Shown piece by piece: positions 41,414 through 49,320 of a stretch of 64,000 nt of DNA (its first letter is position 1; each line of letters opens with the position of its first letter). The position numbers and the translations under genes are program-made. The DNA is from Spongiibacter thalassae (GTDB lineage: Bacteria; Pseudomonadota; Gammaproteobacteria; Pseudomonadales; Spongiibacteraceae). A model generated the notes under the pieces. It did not search any database, had not been told where the DNA came from, and saw only the letters and a program-made list of their open reading frames with translations. The stretch is taken from positions 372,001 to 436,000 of the forward strand of contig NZ_JAAWWK010000001.1 of the NCBI RefSeq assembly GCF_012272835.1. Reading direction: 5' to 3'.

Positions 41414-42208
41414 ATGTTTGCTTCTACCCCCTATGAAGACATTATCTACGAAAACCGCAATGGCGCGGCCTGGATTATCATCAACCGACCCAAGGTGTAC
41501 AACGCCTTTCGCGGCAAAACCATCGAGGAATTGATTCACGCTTTTCTGACCGCCGCGAGCGACAAGGAAGTGGGTGTGGTGGTATTGACCGGTGCCGGCG
41601 ACAAGGCGTTTTGTACCGGCGGTGACCAGTCCAACCACGACGGTGACTATGATGGTCGCGGTGTTGTGGGGCTGCCGATTGACGAACTGCAGTCGGCGAT
41701 TCGCGACATTCCCAAACCGGTTATCGCGGCGGTGAATGGTTTTGCGATTGGTGGCGGCAACGTGCTGGCGACAATCTGTGATCTGACCATTGCCGCCGAC
41801 ACAGCGCAAATGGGCCAGGTGGGGCCGAAGGTCGGCTCTGTAGACGCAGGCTGGGGCACCGCCTATCTTGCGCGCATTGTCGGCGAGAAAAAGGCTCGTG
41901 AAATCTGGTATATGTGCAAGCGTTATACCGCCCAGGAAATGGCTGATATGGGCTTGGTGAACAAAGTCGTGCCCGCCGCTGAATTGGAGGCCGAGGTCAC
42001 CAGCTGGTGCGAAACCATGTTGCAGCACAGCCCCACCGCCATGGCTCTGGCCAAACGCTCCTTTAACTGCGATACCGAGTCTATTCGCGGCACCAGCATG
42101 ATGGCGCTGAATGCGGTGAAAATGTATTACGACACGGCAGAGTCGAAAGAGGGCGTGAACGCCTTCAATGAAAAGCGCAAGCCGGATTTCAGAAAGTTTA
42201 TTGACTGA
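41414..42208 (+). CDS. badI: 2-ketocyclohexanecarboxyl-CoA hydrolase (BadI)-like crotonase
   Basis: 264 residues. Segments FCTGGDQSNHDGDYDGRG, AIRDIPKPVIAAVNG, IGGGNVLATICDLTIAAD, MGQVGPKVGSVDAGWGTAYLARIVGEKKAREIWYMCKRY and the C-terminal EKRKPDFRKFI closely follow BadI from memory. MenB (naphthoate synthase) is a sister with similar motifs, but the GGDQ loop and lack of any menaquinone genes favour BadI. BadI opens the ring of 2-ketocyclohexanecarboxyl-CoA to pimelyl-CoA by a reverse Dieckmann reaction. With the SDR 51 bp upstream it forms an alicyclic ring-opening module. Confidence 0.82.
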   Translation: MFASTPYEDIIYENRNGAAWIIINRPKVYNAFRGKTIEELIHAFLTAASDKEVGVVVLTGAGDKAFCTGGDQSNHDGDYDGRGVVGLPIDELQSAIRDIPKPVIAAVNGFAIGGGNVLATICDLTIAADTAQMGQVGPKVGSVDAGWGTAYLARIVGEKKAREIWYMCKRYTAQEMADMGLVNKVVPAAELEAEVTSWCETMLQHSPTAMALAKRSFNCDTESIRGTSMMALNAVKMYYDTAESKEGVNAFNEKRKPDFRKFID

Positions 42209-42231
42209 TCGCCGACGCGCGCGCGGCTAAG

Positions 42232-42263
42232 GCAGCCCCTGTGCAAATGGATGCAGGGGCTGC
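42232..42263 (+). terminator. hairpin after the badI-like gene
   Basis: GCAGCCCCTG (42232-42241) pairs perfectly with CAGGGGCTGC (42254-42263), 12-nt loop; no T-run follows. It lies 23 bp after the stop and just before the LuxR gene, so it may attenuate read-through. Confidence 0.5.
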
Positions 42264-42299
42264 AACATAATAATTATCCAGTCTGCGGGAGGTTTGCCC

Positions 42300-43043
42300 A
42301 TGCACCTGACAGCAGCGCAGGAATTTCACGAGCTGAATACCCGCTATGGTGGCGAAGTCGCCAGTGCAAGCCGAGCCTCCGGTCTGGCGCTGATGCTGTA
42401 CGACACCTCCGCCGCCTCTCCGGCAATACACTTTCTGCACAACAGCGGCATCCCCGAGTCGGTAGTGACCTCTTACTCGTCCCAATGGTTTACCTGTGAC
42501 CCCTTGTTGCCTGATGCCGGTTGCCACGACGAAGTGATGCGCCATAGTTCTATCGTGGCCCCGGCCAATAGTGTTGCCGAGACGAACGAGGTGTATTTTT
42601 CCCGCCTGGGCCGGGCGGGCTTTGTCGAGGCCGCGGCATTGTCGCGCCCCCTGGGGCGCAGTTTTCATCTGGTGGTGGGCTTGTTGGCCCACCGCCAACA
42701 ATTTCGCGGCAGTCTGTCGGTAGATAGCGTTACTGGTCAGGTGGATCAATGGCTGGCTCAGGGCAGTGACTATCTTGTCGATGCCTGTTTGCATATCGCA
42801 CTGTATCGCCCGGCGGCGCCCCCCGCCGCGCCTGTTGCGCCAGTATCGATGACCCGCCGGGAGCAGCAATTGGTCAACGAGCTGCTGCGGGGGAGTAGTA
42901 ATAAGCAGATCGCCGCTGACCTCCATTTGTCGATTTACACCATTGAAAACTACCTCAGCCGCTTGTATCGCAAGTTTGCTGTGCACAGCCGTACGGCCCT
43001 GCTTGCGGCGCTGCGCCAGTCAGCGGCGGCGCGCGGAGGGTAA
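42300..43043 (+). CDS. LuxR family transcriptional regulator (second solo)
   Basis: 247 residues from ATG 42300, with GCGGGAGG 7 bp upstream. C-terminal GerE HTH: MTRREQQLVNELLRGSSNKQIAADLHLSIYTIENYLSRLYRKFAV. The N-terminal domain has SSQWFTCDPLLPDAG, reminiscent of autoinducer-binding domains but without a nearby luxI. Clearly paralogous to the protein at 7408 (shared N-terminal LTA-Q and near-identical HTH recognition helix). It lies between the badHI-like pair and a TonB receptor gene, a natural place for a pathway-specific activator. Confidence 0.87.
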   Translation: MHLTAAQEFHELNTRYGGEVASASRASGLALMLYDTSAASPAIHFLHNSGIPESVVTSYSSQWFTCDPLLPDAGCHDEVMRHSSIVAPANSVAETNEVYFSRLGRAGFVEAAALSRPLGRSFHLVVGLLAHRQQFRGSLSVDSVTGQVDQWLAQGSDYLVDACLHIALYRPAAPPAAPVAPVSMTRREQQLVNELLRGSSNKQIAADLHLSIYTIENYLSRLYRKFAVHSRTALLAALRQSAAARGG

Positions 43044-43101
43044 GTTCGAGTCGCTGGTCTCGCATTGTTAAGTAGTAGGCGTAAAAAACGTAAACGAAAG
43101 A

Positions 43102-43113
43102 ATCGCAAGCAAA
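43102..43113. promoter_or_regulatory. recurrent 12-bp palindrome, copy 13 (ATCGCAAGCAAA)
   Basis: On the minus strand TTTGCTTGCGAT. It lies 64 bp upstream of the TonB-receptor ATG, as do copies 7 and 8 for the other receptor. A GATAAC -10-like hexamer follows at 43124. Confidence 0.42.
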
Positions 43114-43176
43114 CAAAAAATCTGATAACTTGGATTGGCGTGTTCTTATAGCCATAACAATCAAAAAGGAATCAGT

Positions 43177-45282
43177 ATGCGTAAATTCGTGAAGTATTCG
43201 CCTATTGTTTGGAGCCTGCCTCTGTTCGTCGGACCCCTAACCACCCATGCCTTGCTCGAAGAGGTAGTGGTGACGGCCCAAAAGCGGGCGGAAAATGTGC
43301 AGGATGTGCCCATCGCGATCACTGCCGCCACGGCGGAGTTGTTGGAAAAAACCGGTATCACCGGCTCAGATGAGCTAACCCAGGTGGTGCCAAACCTCCA
43401 GTTCAGCCGCCAGGTGGGTTCGGCTACGCCGTTTATTCGCGGGGTGGGTACCAAGAACTCGTCAGTGGGTGACGAGAGTAGCGTGTCGACCTATGTCGAT
43501 GGGGTGTATTACTCGTCGATGGCCGGCTCTGTTATGGACTTTAATAATATCGAGCGGGTGGAAGTGTTGCGCGGGCCGCAGGGCACGCTGTTTGGCCGCA
43601 ACGCCACCGGCGGTTTGATCCACGTGATTACCAAGGACCCGGTTTTCGATACCACCGGTATGCTGGGTGTGGGCTACGGCACCTATAACGAGGCTCAGCT
43701 GAACGGTTACTTCAGCACTGGCCTGTCCGAGTCGGTTGCGGTGGATGTGTCGGCGTTTTACCTGAATCGCGATAAGGGTTATGGCGACAATCTCACCCGT
43801 GGCGAAGAGCGCCCCGGAGAGGAGAGCAGCTCACTGCGCAGCAAGCTGCTTTACGATATCGACGATAAAAGCAGCGTGATTTTCAGCGCCCTGAGAACCA
43901 ATCGACGCAGTGACGTCGGTGTGGCCCGGCAGCCCGCCGAGGGCACAACCGCCACCGGCGGTGGCACCAATACCGGTGATTTTCAGGATGTGAACACCAA
44001 CCAAGAGCCTCTGGCCGATACAGACACCGACTCCTACAGCGCGAAATATCGTCGCGACTTTGAGCACTTTGAGTTGATCTCGACGACGGCGCGCACAGTG
44101 ACCCACCTCGACTATCTGCTGGATCAGGACTCGGGGCCAGCACAAATTGTTAACTTTTACATTCGCCAGTATACCAAGCAGCTGACCCAGGAATTTCAGT
44201 TTAACTCAGTGGGTGATGGGCCATTGCAGTGGACCGCCGGTTTGTATTACCTGAATGCTGATGCGGCCTACGACAATACCGTGGTGACCACGCCCAATGC
44301 GGATATCGGAGTGGATTCCGTGCAGGAAACCACCTCCTATGCGGTCTACGCTCAGGGGAGTTACGACATCACCTCAGCGACCAAGCTGACCCTCGGTGCA
44401 CGCCATACCCAGGACGACCGTGAGCTGAGTGGCACGACTACGGTGGGAACAAACGTTTCGCCCTTCGCGGCTGATGAAAGCTGGTCATCGCCAAGTTGGC
44501 GCTTGGCGGTGGATCACCAGCTGGACGACAATGTGCTGCTTTACGGTAGTTACAGTCGCGGTTTCAAAAGCGGGGTGTACAACACCCTGGTCGTAACGGG
44601 CAACGCGCCGCAACCGGTCGACCCGGAAGAACTGGACGCCTACGAAGTGGGCTTCAAGGGCGATTTCCTCGACCGAAGCCTGAGGGTCAATGCCGCGGCG
44701 TTCTACTACGACTTCCAGAATTTGCAGCTGCAACAGATTTTGGGTGGCGCGGTATTCCTGTTCAACGTGGGTGACTCGGAGATGTACGGTGCCGAAATTG
44801 AAACCCAGTACTATGTCACGGAAAACCTAGACCTGACGGCATCGTTGGCACTGTTGGATACGGAGTACACCAATTTTGACAATGGACCGGTAATTTCACC
44901 GAATCAGAATGGCTCGGGGAATACTCAGACCTTTGCCGATCTGGCCGGAAACGAAATGACACGAGCGCCAAAAACGACTGCAAGTGTAAGCGCCAACTAT
45001 CGTCAGGACACCAGTTTGGGTGAGGTGAACTATAACGTGTCCTACTACTATAACGACGGCTTTTACTGGGAGCCCGACAACCGCACCGAACAGGACAGCT
45101 ACGACGTGTTGAATGCCGAAGTGGCGCTGACTACCAAGGACGAGACCTGGCGCTTCCGTCTGTATGGCCGCAATATGCTCGACAGCGAGTACTCCTATTA
45201 CTCGCAGCAAAGCACCTTTGGTGATTTCGTCTCGTCGGCGCCGCCAGCTACCTTCGGGGTAGAGGCTGAGTATCGGTTCTGA
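43177..45282 (+). CDS. TonB-dependent outer-membrane receptor
   Basis: 701 residues from ATG 43177 (AAGGA at 43166-43170). Signal peptide MRKFVKYSPIVWSLPLFVGPLTTHA, TonB-box region LLEEVVVTAQKRAENVQDVPIAI, plug motif VEVLRGPQGTLFGRNATGGLIHV and a C-terminal Phe (VEAEYRF) as required for outer-membrane insertion. Same receptor group as the protein at 21445. The ligand is unknown; its position after the badHI-like pair and a LuxR regulator suggests uptake of the compound those genes degrade. Confidence 0.93.
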   Translation: MRKFVKYSPIVWSLPLFVGPLTTHALLEEVVVTAQKRAENVQDVPIAITAATAELLEKTGITGSDELTQVVPNLQFSRQVGSATPFIRGVGTKNSSVGDESSVSTYVDGVYYSSMAGSVMDFNNIERVEVLRGPQGTLFGRNATGGLIHVITKDPVFDTTGMLGVGYGTYNEAQLNGYFSTGLSESVAVDVSAFYLNRDKGYGDNLTRGEERPGEESSSLRSKLLYDIDDKSSVIFSALRTNRRSDVGVARQPAEGTTATGGGTNTGDFQDVNTNQEPLADTDTDSYSAKYRRDFEHFELISTTARTVTHLDYLLDQDSGPAQIVNFYIRQYTKQLTQEFQFNSVGDGPLQWTAGLYYLNADAAYDNTVVTTPNADIGVDSVQETTSYAVYAQGSYDITSATKLTLGARHTQDDRELSGTTTVGTNVSPFAADESWSSPSWRLAVDHQLDDNVLLYGSYSRGFKSGVYNTLVVTGNAPQPVDPEELDAYEVGFKGDFLDRSLRVNAAAFYYDFQNLQLQQILGGAVFLFNVGDSEMYGAEIETQYYVTENLDLTASLALLDTEYTNFDNGPVISPNQNGSGNTQTFADLAGNEMTRAPKTTASVSANYRQDTSLGEVNYNVSYYYNDGFYWEPDNRTEQDSYDVLNAEVALTTKDETWRFRLYGRNMLDSEYSYYSQQSTFGDFVSSAPPATFGVEAEYRF

Positions 45283-45289
45283 CCACTCC

Positions 45290-45311
45290 CGGGGCCTGTC
45301 AATAGGCCCCG
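45290..45311 (+). terminator. hairpin after the second TonB-receptor gene
   Basis: CGGGGCCT (45290-45297) pairs with AGGCCCCG (45304-45311) over a 6-nt loop, 8 bp past the stop; no T-run. Confidence 0.55.
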
Positions 45312-45340
45312 ATATGCGCCTTCATGCATGTTGATTCGCC

Positions 45341-45443
45341 TATAACATGGCCGCACTACATCCTCAACGCCGTGTTTTGGGGCGCCGGAGCGTCAGCGGA
45401 GGCGTCCCAGCAGCACACGTCCCTCACGACAAAATTGTTATGT
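45341..45443 (-). repeat. attC-like recombination site 1 (left end of cassette array)
   Basis: On the minus strand the site begins CATAACAA (45442-45435), contains an imperfect stem (CGTGT..GGGGCGCC against GGCGTCCC..ACACG) and ends in GTTATA (45346-45341). It overlaps the 3' end of the cassette gene at 45438, the usual relation between a cassette gene and its attC. Longer and less regular than the other sites. Confidence 0.5.
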
Positions 45444-45884
45444 TAATTTTTCCGCCTCCCGCGTTCTTGCATTTTTTATCGATGCTATTCCAATCCCAAA
45501 GAATAGAGACAATATTAAAATTAAACCCAGTAGAGCATTAATAAATGATTCTCTTTCAGTAAACACAGGATACTCATCTACAATAAGCTCTTCCACACCG
45601 TTATTGAATACTCTTTGCTTCAAGCTTACGGTTCGGCCAACTTCCACAACCGACAACCTGCCGCAAGAGATAGAGCCAATTGAAAAACTCTTCGATTCTC
45701 CGTTATCGAGAGCAAGTGACATATCAAAATCATACCCATGCATTCTTTCTTTACAACTTACATCTACAACAACACCATTGAATGATTTTGTTTCACTTCT
45801 AAATATACTATTGAATAAATAGAGACATACGATTAACGCACCTATAGCTATAAAAACTCTTCCAATATCAATTTGAATTTTCAT
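45438..45884 (-). CDS. hypothetical membrane protein (cassette gene)
   Basis: 148 residues, AT-rich relative to the flanking chromosome. N-terminal TM (about 10-27), a beta-rich middle with paired Cys in SCKERMHGYDF and SISCGRLSVVEVG, and a second TM (about 113-132) before a basic tail. I do not recognise a family; the layout resembles small DUF3592-type membrane proteins but without a firm match. It is the leftmost ORF of the cassette array and is followed by an attC-like site. Confidence 0.62.
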   Translation of the reverse strand: MKIQIDIGRVFIAIGALIVCLYLFNSIFRSETKSFNGVVVDVSCKERMHGYDFDMSLALDNGESKSFSIGSISCGRLSVVEVGRTVSLKQRVFNNGVEELIVDEYPVFTERESFINALLGLILILSLFFGIGIASIKNARTREAEKLT

Positions 45885-45907
45885 CTCATATTTCGTTTAA
45901 TTCGGTT

Positions 45908-46012
45908 TGGTCTGCCCCACAAAAATTAGACACCATAACTAAGCTGCCAAAGCAGTCTCCTCAAACTCGATAGGACTGAGGTTGTCGTTAGCAGAGTGTC
46001 TCCTTTGAATAT
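45908..46012 (-). mobile_element. remnant of an IS3-family insertion sequence
   Basis: On the minus strand 46012-45939 encodes the tail IQRRHSANDNLSPIEFEETALAA and stop, the standard C-terminus of IS3-family OrfB (DDE integrase) transposases. It is followed by an IS-end-like TGTCTAATTTTTGTGGGGCA (45932-45913). Everything upstream of the RRHS motif is missing: the frame breaks near 46012, so only about 105 bp of the element remains. It lies between two cassettes. Confidence 0.8.
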
Positions 46013-46040
46013 CTTGACCTTGCTTGGTTAATACCGCACG

Positions 46041-46128
46041 CATAACGTCGACCGCACCGGCGAGCAAAGGCGACAGCCTTTGCGAGTCCAGCGCAGCTTA
46101 CTGCGCGAGGGTGCCGGCCCTTGTTAGA
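46041..46128 (-). repeat. attC-like recombination site 2
   Basis: Minus strand: CTAACAAGGGCCGGC (46128-46114) to GTTATG (46046-46041). Arms GGTGC and GCACC pair, and the middle holds GCGCAG/CTGCGC and AAAGGC/GCCTTT hairpins. It lies 3' of the gene at 46144, as expected for its cassette. Confidence 0.72.
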
Positions 46129-46143
46129 GAGACAATACACCTT

Positions 46144-46488
46144 CTATACTCGCCGCATAACTAGGTACCGGTTTTTAACACCCATACTCTTTGGTAGCGC
46201 AAACACTGCCAAAAGTAAAACCAAAATTCCAAGCCACGTGGCCACCTCGTTGTCCCAAAATTCAATAAACGAGTGAACCAGATAAAATGTAAGAATCATT
46301 AGCGCTGAGCGGACAAACAGTCCCGGCAAACGACAGCTGGGAGGATATTGAAGCTTCACACCACATCTTGGACATTCAAATACCGCGTCTGTGCGCCACT
46401 TGCTTGTCGTTTTCGCAGAATAATTCTCAAATTTTTTGTCACAGCATTCACATTGCAGGCCATGTATTGGCGGTGGAACGTAGACCAT
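46144..46488 (-). CDS. hypothetical zinc-ribbon membrane protein (cassette gene)
   Basis: 114 residues. Four Cys in two pairs, CECCDKKF (about 13-20) and CPRCGV (about 39-44), form a zinc-ribbon-like N-terminus, followed by two TM segments (about 59-76 and 85-103) and a basic tail. Function unknown. It lies between attC-like sites 2 and 3 on the same strand, so it is a complete cassette. No promoter is evident; cassette genes often depend on outside promoters. Confidence 0.65.
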   Translation of the reverse strand: MVYVPPPIHGLQCECCDKKFENYSAKTTSKWRTDAVFECPRCGVKLQYPPSCRLPGLFVRSALMILTFYLVHSFIEFWDNEVATWLGILVLLLAVFALPKSMGVKNRYLVMRRV

Positions 46489-46494
46489 GGCTCT

Positions 46495-46547
46495 CTAACG
46501 CCTCAATCAGCCGCCGCCGGAGGCGTCGGCTGCATTGACTTGTTATG
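46495..46547 (-). repeat. attC-like recombination site 3
   Basis: Minus strand: CATAACAAGTCAATGCAGCC (46547-46528) through to GGCGTTAG (46502-46495). The arms TCAATGCAGCCGACGCC and GGCGGCGGCTGATTGA are imperfectly complementary with unpaired extra bases, the classic attC design. The preceding cassette gene ends inside it, encoding the tail NKSMQPTPPAAAD, a C-terminus often seen when cassette genes run into attC. Confidence 0.85.
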
Positions 46548-47057
46548 TGCGCCTAAATTTTCTACCTGCATTTTCAACTCAGAAACGGCGCTTTCAACTC
46601 CTTGAATTTGACCATTTATGGATTTACGCTCTAGCTCGATAGTCGCTAAAACCTTATGCACTTGAAACTCATCTATTTGCGTAGGTCTTTCCAGTTGAAG
46701 TCTCGAAAAATATATAGATGCGCCTGTTGAAACGGTAGAAATTATTATTGCGATAGCAGCAAACAATGTTGCCTGAGTTGCAGATCGTCTTGCCTCAATC
46801 AGTTCTTCATACTCAAGTAAATTAAAGTAACCCTCGTGCTCAAGAAAAAATTCACCCTCGTTACGTAGCTGCCCAGGCTTGTTTCCTCTCGGAAGGCCTT
46901 TATCTACAAATAGGTCTGAAAAGAACTGCTCTGCAGCGAAATCATCAAATTCATAACCTTCGCTTTCAAGATGACTTTTCAACTCATCAAACGTGATTGG
47001 CTCACCTATTTTACTGCGGCCATATCTTAGAATTTCGATGTATACATCATGCTTCAT
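46503..47057 (-). CDS. hypothetical protein with TM and coiled-coil (cassette gene)
   Basis: 184 residues from ATG 47057 (MKHDVYIEILRYGRSKIGEP); a start at 47093 would overlap attC site 4. The N-terminal half is soluble and charged and recalls a winged-helix-like layout (FDELKSHLESEGYEF). One TM lies at about 96-118, followed by a helical, probably coiled-coil segment (ATIELERKSINGQIQGVESAVSELKMQVENL). The stop is inside attC site 3. No family recognised. Confidence 0.62.
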   Translation of the reverse strand: MKHDVYIEILRYGRSKIGEPITFDELKSHLESEGYEFDDFAAEQFFSDLFVDKGLPRGNKPGQLRNEGEFFLEHEGYFNLLEYEELIEARRSATQATLFAAIAIIISTVSTGASIYFSRLQLERPTQIDEFQVHKVLATIELERKSINGQIQGVESAVSELKMQVENLGAHNKSMQPTPPAAAD

Positions 47058-47079
47058 GCTTGAGAACCATTTGTTTTCA

Positions 47080-47146
47080 CATAACGCCGCCATAAATTGC
47101 CGCTTGAAGCGCAGCGTAAAGCGGTCAATTTGATGGCCTTGTTATG
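47080..47146 (-). repeat. attC-like recombination site 4
   Basis: Minus strand: CATAACAAGGCCATC (47146-47132) to GGCGTTATG (47088-47080). The inner arms GCCATCAAATTGACCGCTT and AAGCGGCAATTTATGGC pair with unpaired extrahelical bases, as in typical attC sites. It overlaps the 3' end of the gene at 47125. Confidence 0.85.
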
Positions 47147-47544
47147 AGCCAGTTGCTAATTGATGGCACGGTGTACCGTTTACTTTTAGCCAAGCTGCCT
47201 TGCGAACATATGTAATCTATAAATACGCCCATGGTGTGGCTTTTATTAATGTAGTAACCCAATGCCTCTGGTTGCTCTTGTGAAGGTGGAAGTTCAGTAA
47301 TGTGAACCATAAGCTCCTGACCTTCGGCATCAAGTAAGAATGTCCCGCTTCTTGATGCGGGACAGGAATCAATGTTCTTTGCTGGCCCTTTTAGCTGTAC
47401 TTGGGTAGAGAGACCTTCGAGTTTGGTTGCAACGGTAAAACCCAATTCATTTGCTGATGAATGAGTTAACTCCACAATTTCAGGGCCACCAGTAGCCAAT
47501 GCATGGGCCGAAAGAAATAACATTGATAGCGCAAAATTCTTCAT
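47125..47544 (-). CDS. hypothetical secreted protein (cassette gene)
   Basis: 139 residues with a likely signal peptide (MKNFALSMLFLSAHALA, cleavage near residue 17) and a mature domain with two Cys (CPASRSG and YICSQG) that could form a disulphide. No domain recognised. The stop lies within attC site 4. It is the rightmost cassette ORF seen; no attI site or integrase gene is found to its right. Confidence 0.62.
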   Translation of the reverse strand: MKNFALSMLFLSAHALATGGPEIVELTHSSANELGFTVATKLEGLSTQVQLKGPAKNIDSCPASRSGTFLLDAEGQELMVHITELPPSQEQPEALGYYINKSHTMGVFIDYICSQGSLAKSKRYTVPSISNWLITRPSN

Positions 47545-48053
47545 TCTTGGTAGCTCATAACTGTTTTATTATGAAGACAGGGGCCTTATATCACTGAGGC
47601 TCCTTATCTCGGGGGCTAAAATTGGAATGGAACCAGGAATCCTGAAGATTTCAAAGGCTTGGATGAATTTCGTCGAGTTAGTGATTGATGATAGCAAGAC
47701 CAGTTCCCTCTATCTGCTTTAGCTCCTTTTCCCCTGATCATATACCCACTCATATAAAAATCAATTAGTTAGCACCGGCAAAAAGGTGATAGTGAGCTCG
47801 TGGCTCCTGAAAAAGGGGAAAGTGCCGATTTGGGGCAGCTTTTTTAAGCTGAGTGGCTGTTTTCCCCGAAAGGACGCTGGTGACTGTCCGCTTCTGACCA
47901 GCAGCCGACCTGACTTGCGCCACTTGTGAAGTGATTTACCATATGCTGGCCGTTGCAGATATTTACCCTAAGATGGCCAAGGGGGCCAACTTAGGGGTGA
48001 ATCGACAAACAGGGCTTGTGCGAGGATTGTTTGGTTAGGTAGGAATAAGCAGG
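47545..48053. other. 509-bp stretch without a convincing gene
   Basis: No ORF with family character and no clear attC core is visible. Composition is lower in GC than the flanking catabolic genes, like the cassette array, so it may be cassette or flanking debris. It ends at a tandem heptamer repeat. Confidence 0.45.
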
Positions 48054-48115
48054 ACGCGAGACGCGAGACGCGAGACGCACGAACGCTGCACAGCGTCTCC
48101 CGTACAGCGTCTCCC
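48054..48115. repeat. tandem heptamer ACGCGAG and adjoining GCGTCTCCC repeats
   Basis: ACGCGAG is repeated three and a half times (48054-48078). Two copies of CAGCGTCTCCC follow (48091-48101 and 48105-48115), and GAGACGC can pair with GCGTCTC across the interval. It lies immediately after the stop of the minus-strand kinase-like gene (48118) and may act as its terminator as well as being a slippage-prone repeat. Confidence 0.6.
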
Positions 48116-48117
48116 AA

Positions 48118-49260
48118 TCAGAAACTATCCAGGGCGTCGGTATCGTCGATGGCGTGGGTCATGCGGCTGATAAACTCCAGGCTGGTGTCCCGGGGCTGCA
48201 TGTCTGGCACGTCTGGGTTGGGACTGAGCACGGGCGTCCACCAGGCCAGTGCGCCGAACAGGTTCTGGCGGTAGTAGGTCCAGGCGTCGTCGAAGGTGGT
48301 CTCCGCGCCGCCGCTGGCTTTTAATTCCGCGAGATAGTACTGGATCAGGTCTTTTTCCCAGGCGCGGCGATCGGCGGTGGTCAGGCTGGTTGAAATTACA
48401 TAGGCGAGGTCGCGCCCCCAGTGCCCGCGACACATGCACTGCCAGTCGCTCAGGCCCATATGCTGGTCGGCAGTGATATACCAGTTTTTCAGATGAACGT
48501 CGGAGTGCACTACCGTATGGGGCAAGGACTCGTGGCGGGCGACACTGGCGAGGGTGGCGGGCCAGATCTTATCGGCCTTCTTGAACAGTCGATCCGGTAT
48601 CACTGCCTGCGCTTCGCGGAAGCCGATGTCGGCCTGGGGGCCAAAGCCCGCCTCATTGGCGGTAATGGTAAAAAAATCGCTCCAGGTATTCAGATAAGAC
48701 AGTGAGCGGGTCAGTTCGGGGCTTTGATAATACTTGCCGTGAAGGGTGGCGAGGATGCTCAATTGCTCCTTGGCCTGCTGTTCTGAAATGGCAGTGCGAT
48801 GGTCGCTGAAGCTAACCTGGCCGGTCATATCATCCAGCAAAATAATCGAGTTCAGGGTGTCTGGGTTGAAGTTTGCGAACCGCGCGGTGGGCGCTTCGAT
48901 ATTCAGCTGTGGTCGCAATTCATTATAAAACCGGACTTCGGCCTCAATGGCGCCATTCATACCCAGTAGGCAGCGGCTGGGCAGGGTGAAGGTGGCTTTG
49001 GCAAACAAGCTGGAGGGGAGGTGGGTCGCGTCGCCGTCAAGCGTCAGTTCAATGCGCCGGCGACTGGAGGTGCCCTCATCTTCAGGCCCCAGGGTAAAGC
49101 CAGTAATGTCACCGTGTTGCTTGTCGCCCACGGTGTTGTTCAGCCATTCCAGGGTGATGTCTTCAAAGGCCAGGGGGATTTGCTCGCGCTGCTGAACCGG
49201 CGCGCGCCGGGCGACTTCCCGCTCGTAGGCCGCCTTGATCTGGTCGAAACTCAATTTCAT
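48118..49260 (-). CDS. phosphotransferase family protein (ecdysteroid-kinase/APH-like)
   Basis: 380 residues. Kinase-like fold with DEGTSSRRRIELTL (nucleotide loop, about 61-74), catalytic loop VVHSDVHLKNWYI (about 251-263) and GLSDWQCMCRGHWGRDLAYVI (about 269-289) with the metal-binding Asp. The pattern is closest to the CHK/EcKinase-like branch of APH proteins, distinct from the kinase at 10167. It faces away from an AtuA-type cluster across a shared control region with a 20-bp palindrome (49321-49340). It may phosphorylate a hydroxylated acyl or terpenoid compound; inferred only. Confidence 0.85.
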   Translation of the reverse strand: MKLSFDQIKAAYEREVARRAPVQQREQIPLAFEDITLEWLNNTVGDKQHGDITGFTLGPEDEGTSSRRRIELTLDGDATHLPSSLFAKATFTLPSRCLLGMNGAIEAEVRFYNELRPQLNIEAPTARFANFNPDTLNSIILLDDMTGQVSFSDHRTAISEQQAKEQLSILATLHGKYYQSPELTRSLSYLNTWSDFFTITANEAGFGPQADIGFREAQAVIPDRLFKKADKIWPATLASVARHESLPHTVVHSDVHLKNWYITADQHMGLSDWQCMCRGHWGRDLAYVISTSLTTADRRAWEKDLIQYYLAELKASGGAETTFDDAWTYYRQNLFGALAWWTPVLSPNPDVPDMQPRDTSLEFISRMTHAIDDTDALDSF

Positions 49261-49320
49261 ATTGTGACTCCTCTTTATTGTTTATAGGCGAAATATTAGC
49301 AGGATATTAAAGCCACCTCG

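Noticed and set aside
47545-48053. Possible further attC site or attI right of the cassette array
   Set aside because: No pair of GTTA/TAAC ends with complementary arms could be found by eye.
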